NCBI RefSeq assembly: GCF_963678635.1
Contig: NW_026971069.1
Span: 1 to 32,134 of the forward strand
DNA length: 32,134 nt
Direction: 5' to 3'
Source of the DNA: Symsagittifera roscoffensis
Lineage: Eukaryota; Xenacoelomorpha; Acoela; Convolutidae
Position 1 is the first letter of the stretch, and each line of letters starts with the position of its first letter. Below, piece by piece: positions 23,867 through 31,404 of this stretch. The translations under genes and the position numbers were made by a program. The notes beneath the pieces are model-generated. The model was not told where the DNA came from. It did no database searches and saw nothing but the letters and a program-made list of their open reading frames with translations.

Positions 23867-24285
23867 TTATTGACATATTCACCAAAACAAGTTTCTATAT
23901 CTTCAATTTTTAATAATTCAAAAATAGAATTAACCATACATTCTTTTTTTTCATCTTTTTGTAAATAACACATACCTTTTACAATTAAGATTTTTTTAAA
24001 ATTCTCTAAATTATTTGCCATTTTTTCACCTTGCATAGACAAAAAAGTTGATATTTGTTTTGCTGGCATTTCATTGTCTGAATTTTCATCTTTTGTTGAT
24101 GTATCATCTTGGATAGGATCTGATTTATTAATAGCTCTTAAAAATGAGTCTTTAATTTCAAGGTGACTATGTAATACTTTAGAATTAGGTGCAGAGATAA
24201 CTAACTCATTAAATTCTTCAATTTGCCCTTTGTGATGACAAGTTACTGGTTTTTCTAGATTTATAAATATTTCATCTTTAATCAT
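23842..24285 (-). CDS. Tail assembly chaperone, short form (Mu gp41 / P2 E-like)
   Basis: This is a 147-residue, mostly helical acidic protein encoded between the tube and baseplate genes, the place where Mu-like and P2-like phages carry gp41/E. It starts IKDEIFINLEKPVTCHHKGQIEEFNELVISAP, a small beta domain 'L-x-x-P-V-x-x-x-G' common in these proteins, followed by helices (MQGEKMANNLENFKKILIVKGMCYL). It ends ILASMK at a TAG at 23844-23842. These proteins coat the tape measure during tail assembly and are not in the virion. The short and frameshifted forms are expected at a fixed ratio. The tape measure gene, normally next, lies 4 kb further downstream here. Confidence 0.75.
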   Translation of the reverse strand: MIKDEIFINLEKPVTCHHKGQIEEFNELVISAPNSKVLHSHLEIKDSFLRAINKSDPIQDDTSTKDENSDNEMPAKQISTFLSMQGEKMANNLENFKKILIVKGMCYLQKDEKKECMVNSIFELLKIEDIETCFGEYVNNFILASMK

Positions 24286-24683
24286 TATACTGCTGTTACT
24301 CCTTCAAACTCGACTTCAATATCACCATCACTAGTCAAATTTACATCATAATTACTTATTAAAGCACAAGATGCAAAAGTACGAGTTAAAGTTTGTTTAG
24401 TAATATTATCAATCCCTGATAAAGTAATAGCATTAGAATTAGCTAAAATTTTCCATTGTCTAACAGATTCTATATTTGTTATTGTAGGCAACATTGAAAA
24501 TTTTATTTTACTTTTTTTCATTTCAATATTGTCAGCATATACCTGTGTTATATTTCCACCCCCAGTAGATTCTACTCTAAGGGTTTGTTCGCCAAGTCCT
24601 TCGCTATAACTTACAGAATTGGATTTTAATGGTATGGGATTATTATTTACCATAATAGTCGGATTATTTAAAATAGTAGCCAT
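24285..24683 (-). CDS. Tail tube protein (Mu gpM-like)
   Basis: The 132-residue protein has the typical tube signature: ATILNNPTIMVNNNPIPLKSNSVSYSEGLGEQTLRVESTGGGNITQVYADNIE in the first 52 residues, then KKSKIKFSMLPTITNIESVRQWKILANSNAITL. The 'G-x-x-x-x-x-V-x-x-x-x-GGG' followed by 'K-x-x-x-S-x-L-x-T' pattern is conserved in Mu-type tubes. It polymerises into the inner tube of the contractile tail. The start is preceded by AAGGAA, and the stop shares a base with the next ATG (TAATG). It follows the sheath gene as in Mu. Confidence 0.87.
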   Translation of the reverse strand: MATILNNPTIMVNNNPIPLKSNSVSYSEGLGEQTLRVESTGGGNITQVYADNIEMKKSKIKFSMLPTITNIESVRQWKILANSNAITLSGIDNITKQTLTRTFASCALISNYDVNLTSDGDIEVEFEGVTAV

Positions 24684-24695
24684 TTTTTATTTTCC

Positions 24696-26234
24696 TTATA
24701 TATTAAAAGTTAATTTAAAAGTACTTACAATATTTCGTAATTGTGTCACGATTGGTACTTCTTGCAATACTGTGGCAGTACCTGTTGCAAGATCAATTGT
24801 CACATCTAATTTACTTTTATAAAATTGTAATGCATTATTGCCAGATTGTGTTAGCATATAATCTTTTGTACTTAAATTAGTATAATAACCTGTATAAATC
24901 GCTTCAATTGTTTGTTTATTATTTATTGAACGATATGCTACTAAGTCGCCATCTGTCAATCTTGATTGAGCAAAATCTTTTTTAGAATTATTAAACATAT
25001 ATTCTCTAGCATTAACCGAAGTATCAACATAATTAAGATATTTAAAACTTATATCAACATTACCTGCATCATCATTTTTATAAGTAGTCACAACTTCTCC
25101 AAAAATAACATTAGTATTTGTACTATTATTAATAAATATTGATGCACCAGCTTTTGATAATTCTTCTATTTCATTATCTTGTAAAGATAGTGATGGTTGG
25201 CATGGGATTAATTGTAATGCTGGAGTATTAAAATAAGGTAATGATGCCGTAGCAACTCCACCAAATGAATCTAAAGCACTATTTGTAACAACATAATCTG
25301 ATATTTCAGATCCATTGGTTAGTCTTAACGCTCTAACTGATGCAAAATAAGATGAAATTACATAAGGAGCTTCCACATAAATACTACCTTTTAAATTGTC
25401 ATTATTAACATTAACATTGGCAAATAATACTAATGATTTGCTATTTTGAGTATTAGCAAAATCTTTAATATTTGTAACTGTATCAGTTTGAGTTGTAAAA
25501 GCTACACCATCTAAAATATTATTTGTAACATTAAATCTTTGATCTAAAAAATCAGTTAAATATGGCGTTCCGTATGCGTAAGGTGATACTATACCTTGAT
25601 ATCTAGTATTGCCTATTAAATCAATTATACCTGTTGTAACAGGGTCTTTGAGACCACCAGTAAAATCTACTAATGTTGTTGTTATACCAGCAACGAAATC
25701 ATGATAACCAATTGCAAAACTATTAGCTTCTGTACCACCATTTACAGCAGTTAATATTACTTGTGTATTATCTGAAACGGCTGTGACTGGGATATGAGCA
25801 TTAGCATTGATTAAATTTGCTAATCTTGTAGCCAAAACTGTACCAGTATCTAAATTTACTACATTTAATTGAAAGCTATAATCTTTAGCACTTACAATAT
25901 CAAAAGTTATAGACCCATTTGTTGTGGCTGTACCAACTAAATCAATAGTCGTTGTTGCTTTTACACTTTCTTCATGGTCGTCTAAAGCTATTGCATCAAA
26001 TTGACTTAATACATTATATTTTCTAGCAGCTCTTATCATTCCAGCAAGCATAGAATTAGCACCAAAAAGAGTATCCCAACTATTATCATTAGGAATATCT
26101 GTTATTAATGTGCCTGCTGTAGCTGTACCAGCATCAACTTTTTGACCGATAAATAAAATTTTTTGATCTGCATTGGATACGGTTGTATTAGCCGACTGTA
26201 TGTTTATTGTAGTTTTCGGATATCCTGTACTCAT
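24696..26234 (-). CDS. Tail sheath protein (Mu gpL-like)
   Basis: The 512-residue protein is a contractile-tail sheath subunit. The N-terminus TGYPKTTINIQSANTTVSNADQKILFIGQKVDAGTATAGTL (2-45) matches the Mu gpL start, with RGxxxxxTxRxPxPxxxxxxG-like spacing replaced by this lineage's form. GGTEANSFAIGYHDF (around 168-182), LRLTNGSEISDYVVTN and a C-terminal section with RIxxGxxVAYRSxxNKQ-type motif (SRLTDGDLVAYRSINNKQTIEAIYTGYYTNLSTKDYMLTQ) are also family-like. Sheath subunits stack around the tube and contract on infection. It defines this phage as a myovirus-like particle. Confidence 0.92.
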   Translation of the reverse strand: MSTGYPKTTINIQSANTTVSNADQKILFIGQKVDAGTATAGTLITDIPNDNSWDTLFGANSMLAGMIRAARKYNVLSQFDAIALDDHEESVKATTTIDLVGTATTNGSITFDIVSAKDYSFQLNVVNLDTGTVLATRLANLINANAHIPVTAVSDNTQVILTAVNGGTEANSFAIGYHDFVAGITTTLVDFTGGLKDPVTTGIIDLIGNTRYQGIVSPYAYGTPYLTDFLDQRFNVTNNILDGVAFTTQTDTVTNIKDFANTQNSKSLVLFANVNVNNDNLKGSIYVEAPYVISSYFASVRALRLTNGSEISDYVVTNSALDSFGGVATASLPYFNTPALQLIPCQPSLSLQDNEIEELSKAGASIFINNSTNTNVIFGEVVTTYKNDDAGNVDISFKYLNYVDTSVNAREYMFNNSKKDFAQSRLTDGDLVAYRSINNKQTIEAIYTGYYTNLSTKDYMLTQSGNNALQFYKSKLDVTIDLATGTATVLQEVPIVTQLRNIVSTFKLTFNI

Positions 26235-26245
26235 AATTTTAACCT

Positions 26246-26710
26246 TTAGTTTTTATTAATTAATTTTAAAATATTATTTCTTAAATATAAAGTATTATTT
26301 TTATTTTTATTTAATATAGCCGGTTTTAAAAATGGTCTTTTGCGTATTTTAGTAGATCCATTTTCTAATTCTGCGGCATATTCAACATTTTCACTCCCAA
26401 ATTCTAACATATTATAATTATGCACTATAAATGTAATTGATTGTCTTAAGTTTCCCGTAATTACTGCCGGCGCTTCATTAGGAGCAGATGCTCTATGAGA
26501 ACGCGGGTTTTTTAATGTTTTACCGCCTAGACCTTGTGTAATAATATATATTCTACCTGATTTAGGTTTGTTATTAATAAGTTTTTTTGCTTCTTGTACT
26601 AAACCTTTGCCAGCAAAATAAAAACCTTTGCGAACCCCTTGATTTGTTAATTTATCTAAATTATTAATATTAATATTTTTTGTATTAAAATTAGGATTAG
26701 CTATAATCAT
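26246..26710 (-). CDS. Tail completion/neck protein (HK97 gp10 / Mu gpG-like)
   Basis: The 154-residue basic protein fits the HK97-gp10 family: NQGVRKGFYFAGKGLVQEAKKLINNKPKSGRIY (25-57), then RSHRASAPNEAPAVITGNLRQSITFIVHNYNMLEFGSENVEYAAELENGSTKIRKRPFLKPAI. The phrases 'ASAPGEAPA-x-xTGxLRxSI' and 'YAxxxExGT-x-x-x-x-RPFLxPA' are almost diagnostic. It caps the tail end that joins the head. Its start shares a base with the head-closure gene stop (26710, TAATG). Confidence 0.88.
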   Translation of the reverse strand: MIIANPNFNTKNININNLDKLTNQGVRKGFYFAGKGLVQEAKKLINNKPKSGRIYIITQGLGGKTLKNPRSHRASAPNEAPAVITGNLRQSITFIVHNYNMLEFGSENVEYAAELENGSTKIRKRPFLKPAILNKNKNNTLYLRNNILKLINKN

Positions 26711-27093
26711 TATACTAAATTAACCTCATTATTAATTGTACCAGTTTCTACAGTATTTAATTTAAGAAAATTTCTTTTAAAATCTACATCTTGAATACTT
26801 ATAACATTATAATATTTATCAATATATTTAATTAAATATGCATTAGATAAATTATTATCATATCTAATATAAAAAATATGTGTTTTAGTATCATTAATAT
26901 TGCTTCCATCAACATTTGATGTATCACCAATAATCTCAACAGCAGCTTTTACTATTTTAAAATTAGATAAATCAAAATTAAAATCTACATTTTGAGGAGT
27001 TGCTATATTTCTCATATATATGGTTATGGAATATCTTAAATCACCAGCACAAATTATAGATTTGTTGTTTATATTTATTTTAGTACAACCCAT
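26710..27093 (-). CDS. Head closure protein (phage head-tail joining family)
   Basis: The 127-residue protein fits the head-tail joining family (SPP1 gp16/HK97 gp9-like): CAGDLRYSITIYMR near 16-29 (typical 'G-x-L-R-xRITI' pattern), THIFYIRYDNNLSNAYLIKYIDKYYNVISIQDVDFKRNFLKL (about 72-113). The second part contains the typical 'IRY-x-x-x-x-x-x-x-x-I-x-Y-x-x-x-x-Y-x-I-x-x-I-x-x-x-x-x-x-x-x-xL'. It plugs the connector and receives the tail. It lies between the connector gene and the tail completion gene in the usual order. Confidence 0.8.
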   Translation of the reverse strand: MGCTKININNKSIICAGDLRYSITIYMRNIATPQNVDFNFDLSNFKIVKAAVEIIGDTSNVDGSNINDTKTHIFYIRYDNNLSNAYLIKYIDKYYNVISIQDVDFKRNFLKLNTVETGTINNEVNLV

Positions 27094-27095
27094 TA

Positions 27096-27767
27096 CTAAA
27101 TTCTAATTATTTTATTTTGCAATAAAATACCTCTAGTAGCATTACTAACATAACTTTTATTTATAGTATTATTATCACAATTACAATCACCACGATTTGC
27201 ATATAAATCAGCAACTATCATCATTATTGCATTAATAATATCATTATTAATTATAGTAGGTTTACAAGTAAATTCTATTTTTATAGATTGCAATTTATCA
27301 TCTTTATTTTGAGGATATTGTTTATTATTATTTAAAACAATTCTTTTATAATCTCCTTCATCAATAATATAATATCTATCACTTGGGACATCTATAAAAA
27401 CATTATTAACAAGATATTGAAATGAATTAATAGCACATATATTAGATTTTGTTAATAAAAAATTATCGTAATTAGTCACAGGTGCATTATATTGATTAGA
27501 ATAATCAAAATAATCTCTATATGTTAAAAATACTTTTTCTAAATATTCTTGTTTAGTAAAATTTTCAACATAAGAAGTAGCAGAAGATAAATATAAATTT
27601 AATATAACATCATCAATATCATTATTAATATTTAATGCTTGTTTTAATGTTGTTAAATCTATTAAAGGTGTAGAAGTTTGAGAGGTAATCGTATATTTAT
27701 AAGGTTTTGAATTAGCAATATCGGGAGATCTTGCTGAAACACCACCATATAATGCAAAATTACTCAT
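27096..27767 (-). CDS. Head-tail connector protein (gp6-like)
   Basis: The protein has about 223 residues. It contains PLIDLTTLKQALNINNDIDDVILNLYLSSATSYVENFTKQEYLEKVFLTYRDYF (about 35-88), the hallmark of the gp6-like connector family ('L-x-x-x-K-x-x-L-x-I...D-x-x-L-x-x-x-I-x-A-A...E-x-x-T-x-x'). The second half carries KIEFTCKP (about 166-173) and a helical NDIINAIMMIVADLYANRGD segment, also typical. The ring sits beneath the portal. TTG at 27770 and ATG at 27767 are adjacent in frame; AGGT (27780-27777) suits either and the ATG is chosen. It directly precedes the head closure gene. Confidence 0.82.
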   Translation of the reverse strand: MSNFALYGGVSARSPDIANSKPYKYTITSQTSTPLIDLTTLKQALNINNDIDDVILNLYLSSATSYVENFTKQEYLEKVFLTYRDYFDYSNQYNAPVTNYDNFLLTKSNICAINSFQYLVNNVFIDVPSDRYYIIDEGDYKRIVLNNNKQYPQNKDDKLQSIKIEFTCKPTIINNDIINAIMMIVADLYANRGDCNCDNNTINKSYVSNATRGILLQNKIIRI

Positions 27768-27778
27768 CAAATAATTAC

Positions 27779-28003
27779 CTATTTATTTTTTTTAATTTGA
27801 GGTTGAGGTTTAGGTTTAGATTTAGGTTTAGGTTTAGGTTGTTTTTCTTCTTTTTCTAATTTTACAAAATCTTTCCCTGCACCTAATTCTATTAACCTTG
27901 TTGCTATATTATCTGTTAAATCATGTATATCACCTGCAAAAAATTGTTTATTTTCTCTAGGTGATATAGCTAATTTAATATTTTTTGTAATTTTAATTTT
28001 CAT
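27779..28003 (-). CDS. Small head-region protein with KPKP-repeat tail
   Basis: This is a 74-residue protein. The first 55 residues (KIKITKNIKLAISPRENKQFFAGDIHDLTDNIATRLIELGAGKDFVKL) resemble small head-neck accessory proteins with a 'G-x-x-x-D-x-x-x-x-x-A-x-x-L-I-x-x-G-A-A' pattern, common next to capsid and connector genes. The last 20 residues are a simple Lys-Pro/Gln repeat (KQPKPKPKSKPKPQPQ), encoded by tandem GGTTTA-like units on the plus strand at about 27800-27840. This low-complexity tail may be unstructured and variable in length between strains. Function unknown. Confidence 0.6.
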   Translation of the reverse strand: MKIKITKNIKLAISPRENKQFFAGDIHDLTDNIATRLIELGAGKDFVKLEKEEKQPKPKPKSKPKPQPQIKKNK

Positions 28004-28016
28004 ATTAAAACCTTAA

Positions 28017-28427
28017 TTATACTGGTACTATTTCGCCACTTTGTACAACAATAGCATTGATATGAGCACCTGTAGTTACAGCAGTTGATGTTACTCTTAA
28101 TCTTAAGTATCTTTTATTAGAAAATACACCAACTGAACCCAATACAGAATTATCGGCACTAACAGAAGTTAGATTTAAATTATCTAAATCACCTATAATT
28201 TTTGTATCTGGTACAAGTGTAGCATCAGATAAATCAGAGTTACTACCTTCTTGAACACTAAATTTATATGTACCATCTGTATAATCAGTACATTGAACAA
28301 CAAACATAACACCTAAATCATAATTAGCATTATCTACTATATCACCATTTGTCACTTTATTTGCAGTGACTGTATTATTAAGAACCAAATTACTTTGTAA
28401 TTGTGATTTTATATCTTTAACACTCAT
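28017..28427 (-). CDS. Probable capsid decoration protein (Bbp16-like)
   Basis: This is a 136-residue beta-rich protein located immediately downstream of the major capsid gene. It contains NYDLGVMFVVQCTDYTDGTYKFSVQEGSNSDLSDATLV (35-72), VGVFSNKRYLRLRVTSTAVTTGAHINAIVVQSGE (about 99-132), matching the general pattern of Bbp16-type proteins ('D-x-G-x-x-x-x-V-x-V...F-x-V-Q-x-S-x-D-x-x-F', 'R-Y-x-R-L-x-x-x-x-x-x-G'). In related phages this protein is considered a head decoration or stabilising protein. Identity to the family is by eye, so a neutral 'head accessory' label is the fallback. Confidence 0.65.
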   Translation of the reverse strand: MSVKDIKSQLQSNLVLNNTVTANKVTNGDIVDNANYDLGVMFVVQCTDYTDGTYKFSVQEGSNSDLSDATLVPDTKIIGDLDNLNLTSVSADNSVLGSVGVFSNKRYLRLRVTSTAVTTGAHINAIVVQSGEIVPV

Positions 28428-28448
28428 TTTTTAATCTCCTTTAAATCA

Positions 28449-29738
28449 TTAAGCTGATAGTTGAAGTAGTTTAATAGCTTCAAAGTTTGAAACATCACCA
28501 CCAACGCGTTTAATTGAATAATATTTTATATATGGTTTAGCTGTCAATGGATCACGCAATACTCTAATACCTAATCTGTCAACGATAGTATAACCCGTAG
28601 AAAAATCAGCATATACCATTGATAAACTATCAGTAGCAGCATCTGGCATATCATTCATAAATATCACATTTTTACCTAAAAGAGATAAAGATCTACTTTC
28701 TTGTAAAAAACGCGTATCAAATATATATCTGTTTTGAGAATCTTTTAAAGTAATGACTTTTTCAAATTCTTTTCTTCTAATACCCCATACAGCATTTGCT
28801 TGATATTCTTCTTTTAAAGAGTTTTGAAGTTGTTTAAGTGAATCAGCTGTGATATCACCATTAACACCAGAATTTATTCTTTCAATAGCTTTTCGACCAT
28901 ACGCACCATAAGCATCATCTTTTTCAGCTTGTGTATAATCTCTATAAGTCAAAAATCCTTTAGGTTTTTGTGAACCATCACCACTAACAAAAGCCGTATT
29001 TTCATCTCTTGAAAATTTATCAGCAACTTTTCTACCTAACCAAGATTCAACATCAAAACCAGCATCATCTAAAGCTTTTTGAGTTGCTAAAGGTTGTGCA
29101 AATTGTTCATGAATAGCTATTTTAAGTTTGCCAATTTCAGGAGTATCAGTATCGTTACGATCTGAAGTCTCACCAATCCAACCACCATTAGTAGCTTGGT
29201 TATCATCTATTAACATTTCAAAAACATCACTATTTGTTGTTACAACATTTGCATATTGTCTAATTGGTGAAGTTTCAAAAACTCTTGTTACAACTTGATT
29301 AGAAAAATCAGGTCTTACAAAATAACCACCTTCAGGGTTAATACCTGAAACAATAGATTTTGTTTGGAACAATCTATCTTCTTTATTTATTCCAATAAAA
29401 TTTTTAGTTATTGCATTAGAGACAACATATTCTTGCATTTCATCAGATGGAGCAATACCTTTTTTAAGATATTTTGCAAATTCTGTTCTATATTCAGCTT
29501 CTTTTTCTTTAGCTTCTTGTTCAGAACTTACATTAATGCGTGATAGTTGTTTAGATATCAATTCAATTTGAGCTTCATTAGCTTTAGTTTTAGCTTGTTC
29601 ATCTTGTATTTTTTGTGCAATATCACCAACTTCTTTACTTGCATTTTTTGCTGTATCTTTAAGACCTTTCTCAAATGCTTCTTGGCTCATTTCAATAGCT
29701 GAACCCAATTCATCTAATTTTTTATTTATTTCTTCCAT
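28449..29738 (-). CDS. Major capsid protein (HK97 fold)
   Basis: This is a 429-residue capsid precursor. Residues 1-110 form a charged helical delta domain/scaffold (coiled-coil with DEQAKTKANEAQIELISKQLSRI). The mature part begins around 125-135 (KSIVSGINPEGGYFVRPDFSNQVV), with SPIRQYANVVTT, GGWIGETSDRNDTDTPEIGKLKIAIHEQFAQPLATQKALDDAGFDVESWLGRKVADKF and ENTAFVSGDGSQKPKGFLTY, all hallmarks of the HK97 capsid family (N-arm, E-loop and spine helix). The C-terminus VDRLGIRVLRDPLTAKPYIKYYSIKRVGGDVSNFEAIKLLQLS is also typical. The protease at 29722-30372 overlaps its start by 17 bases, as is common. Confidence 0.95.
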   Translation of the reverse strand: MEEINKKLDELGSAIEMSQEAFEKGLKDTAKNASKEVGDIAQKIQDEQAKTKANEAQIELISKQLSRINVSSEQEAKEKEAEYRTEFAKYLKKGIAPSDEMQEYVVSNAITKNFIGINKEDRLFQTKSIVSGINPEGGYFVRPDFSNQVVTRVFETSPIRQYANVVTTNSDVFEMLIDDNQATNGGWIGETSDRNDTDTPEIGKLKIAIHEQFAQPLATQKALDDAGFDVESWLGRKVADKFSRDENTAFVSGDGSQKPKGFLTYRDYTQAEKDDAYGAYGRKAIERINSGVNGDITADSLKQLQNSLKEEYQANAVWGIRRKEFEKVITLKDSQNRYIFDTRFLQESRSLSLLGKNVIFMNDMPDAATDSLSMVYADFSTGYTIVDRLGIRVLRDPLTAKPYIKYYSIKRVGGDVSNFEAIKLLQLSA

Positions 29739-30372
29739 TTTGTAAACTCCTAATTATTTGATCAATTTTATTAATATTTTTCTTTACTTCGTCATCTTCG
29801 TCAAAATCTACTTTGCTACAGATATATAACGACGCTTTATGTGACATACCTAAATCTCTTAGATGATGCTCCAAATCTCTTTTATTTTTTAATTTTAATA
29901 CATCTTTTAATTCTGATTTAAAAGATTGTATGTTAGCTCCAGTATTGGCTGGGAATGTTACCAAAGATATTTCATGTAATGAAATTTTATTAAAAAAAGT
30001 AGTATTATTTTTAATTTCTATATCATCTCGTTTTGCTGAAAAACCTATAGACATAGATTTAATACTTCCTACTTTCATTTGCGGTATCACTCTACCTGAA
30101 ACTAATGTATCATCTTTTGGCAATTTAGCTTTAATATATAAACCTTCATTATTTTCTTCAGAAAAATATGTTACCCCTATTGGTTCCTTATTATCATGTT
30201 GAAACAAAATAGGAATTGTTTTGTTATGATTATAAAAAGCACCTTTGACAATTATATTGCCATCTAAATCTTTTTTAAAAGTTGACGCTAAACCTTCAAA
30301 AGTAAAAAAATCTTTATTTTCATTTTCATTGTATGATTTAACAATAAAATTACAATTTAATTTTTTATTCAT
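29722..30372 (-). CDS. Prohead protease (HK97 U35 family)
   Basis: The 216-residue serine protease cuts the delta domain off capsid subunits. FEGLASTFKKDLDGNIIVKGAF (25-46) is a classic start, followed by the His active site in ILFQHDNKEPIG (His59), a GLYIKAKLP strand, and KVGSIKSMSIGFSA with the nucleophile Ser most likely at 108 ('SxGF'). HEISLVTFPAN (133-143, with Glu134) is the third conserved block. The C-terminal helix phrase KRDLEHHLRDLGMSHKASLYI is frequent in these proteases. It lies directly upstream of the capsid gene and starts after the 246-base gap that holds a putative promoter. Confidence 0.92.
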   Translation of the reverse strand: MNKKLNCNFIVKSYNENENKDFFTFEGLASTFKKDLDGNIIVKGAFYNHNKTIPILFQHDNKEPIGVTYFSEENNEGLYIKAKLPKDDTLVSGRVIPQMKVGSIKSMSIGFSAKRDDIEIKNNTTFFNKISLHEISLVTFPANTGANIQSFKSELKDVLKLKNKRDLEHHLRDLGMSHKASLYICSKVDFDEDDEVKKNINKIDQIIRSLQNGRNK

Positions 30373-30469
30373 AAATACTAATCAAATTTAATATATAATC
30401 ATATTATAATATAATAAGATAATAAAATATAACATAAATTAAAAAAATATTTTATAGATTTTTAAATAT

Positions 30470-30497
30470 ATAATATACACATTAATTTAATTGTAAA
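30470..30497 (-). promoter_or_regulatory. Putative promoter ahead of the protease-capsid genes
   Basis: The stretch 30373-30618 holds no credible gene on either strand. On the minus strand TTTACA (30497-30492, 5 of 6 to consensus), 16 bases, and TATTAT (30475-30470, 5 of 6) with a TG two bases before it form a plausible promoter. The leader would be about 90 bases to the protease ATG at 30372. The gap is the only sizeable break in the virion operon, which supports a new start of transcription for capsid genes. Confidence 0.4.
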
Positions 30498-30618
30498 TAA
30501 AAAATTTTTAAAATTGTGAGCAAAAAATAAAAGAAATTACTAGCACAACAAAAAATCTTTAGTTAAAAAAATAAATTGAAAAAAGATGGTAATAATTAAC
30601 TTTTATTTTGATAATATA

Positions 30619-31404
30619 TTAAAAATTTATCATACTTGAACATCTACATTGTATTGTATTTTTAAGAGTTGAGTATTTAGTGTCGCCGGGATATGATAAT
30701 AATTCACCCCATACAACAAAAAAATCATTGACATTTACAGTTTGACCATCGGCTTCGGCATGTGCTTCTCTTGTGTGATTATCCAAAACAGCACCCCAAG
30801 TTTTAGTTAATTTGTTTTCCGGTAAATCTTCAGTAATAGTATCATTAATTAAATTTGTATAATTGCTTTTGGTCGTTTCAGAAGACATTTGTGTGAATGT
30901 CGTAGATATTGTATCTATTCTATTTTTATAACTATTAGTTATTTCTTTTTTAAATAATTCTGTAGATAATCCCAATAAAGATAATTCATAAAACTTTTTA
31001 TTATTAGTATTTATTATAGATGTGCTTGTTTGTTCAACAACATTTTGCATAGATATATTATTTATTTGCATAGTTTTATTTTTTATTATTTCTAATAAAT
31101 TTTTATATGTAATATTATTAAAAGATTGATTAGCTATATTTTTTAATAATTCATTAGTATTAGTATTTATCAACATTTTATTAATTATATTTATAAATTT
31201 ATTACTAACTTCTATCCAATTCATAAAAAATATAGCATTTAATTGTGATTTATAAGTATTGAAATTTTTATATGTATTATATTTAGTATAATAATTGACA
31301 ATATCATCTATAATAATTTTAAATAATCTATTTAAATCTTTAGCAATTTTTTTTTCATGCTTTAATTTAAAAATAGTATCTATTTGCTGTTGCTTAAAAT
31401 CCAT
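30619..31404 (-). CDS. Minor head protein (Mu gpF / SPP1 gp7-like head morphogenesis)
   Basis: The 261-residue protein has a helical Asn/Lys/Ile-rich first two thirds. The C-terminal Phage_Mu_F domain is clear: KTWGAVLDNHTREAHAEADGQTVNVNDFFVVWGELLSYPGD (about 201-241), ending NTIQCRCSSMINF. 'W-x-x-x-x-D-x-x-T-R-x-x-H-x-x-x-D-G-Q' and 'C-R-C' are the key conserved residues. In relatives it binds the portal and is ejected or helps head assembly. Its start overlaps the end of the portal gene by 25 bases. The protein is relatively short for the family and ends soon after the CRC motif. Confidence 0.88.
   Translation of the reverse strand: MDFKQQQIDTIFKLKHEKKIAKDLNRLFKIIIDDIVNYYTKYNTYKNFNTYKSQLNAIFFMNWIEVSNKFINIINKMLINTNTNELLKNIANQSFNNITYKNLLEIIKNKTMQINNISMQNVVEQTSTSIINTNNKKFYELSLLGLSTELFKKEITNSYKNRIDTISTTFTQMSSETTKSNYTNLINDTITEDLPENKLTKTWGAVLDNHTREAHAEADGQTVNVNDFFVVWGELLSYPGDTKYSTLKNTIQCRCSSMINF

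Noticed and set aside
27797-27845. GGTTTA-like repeats as a CRISPR or telomere-like array
   Set aside because: They are the coding DNA for the KPKP tail of a small head-region protein; units are 6 bases with no spacers.
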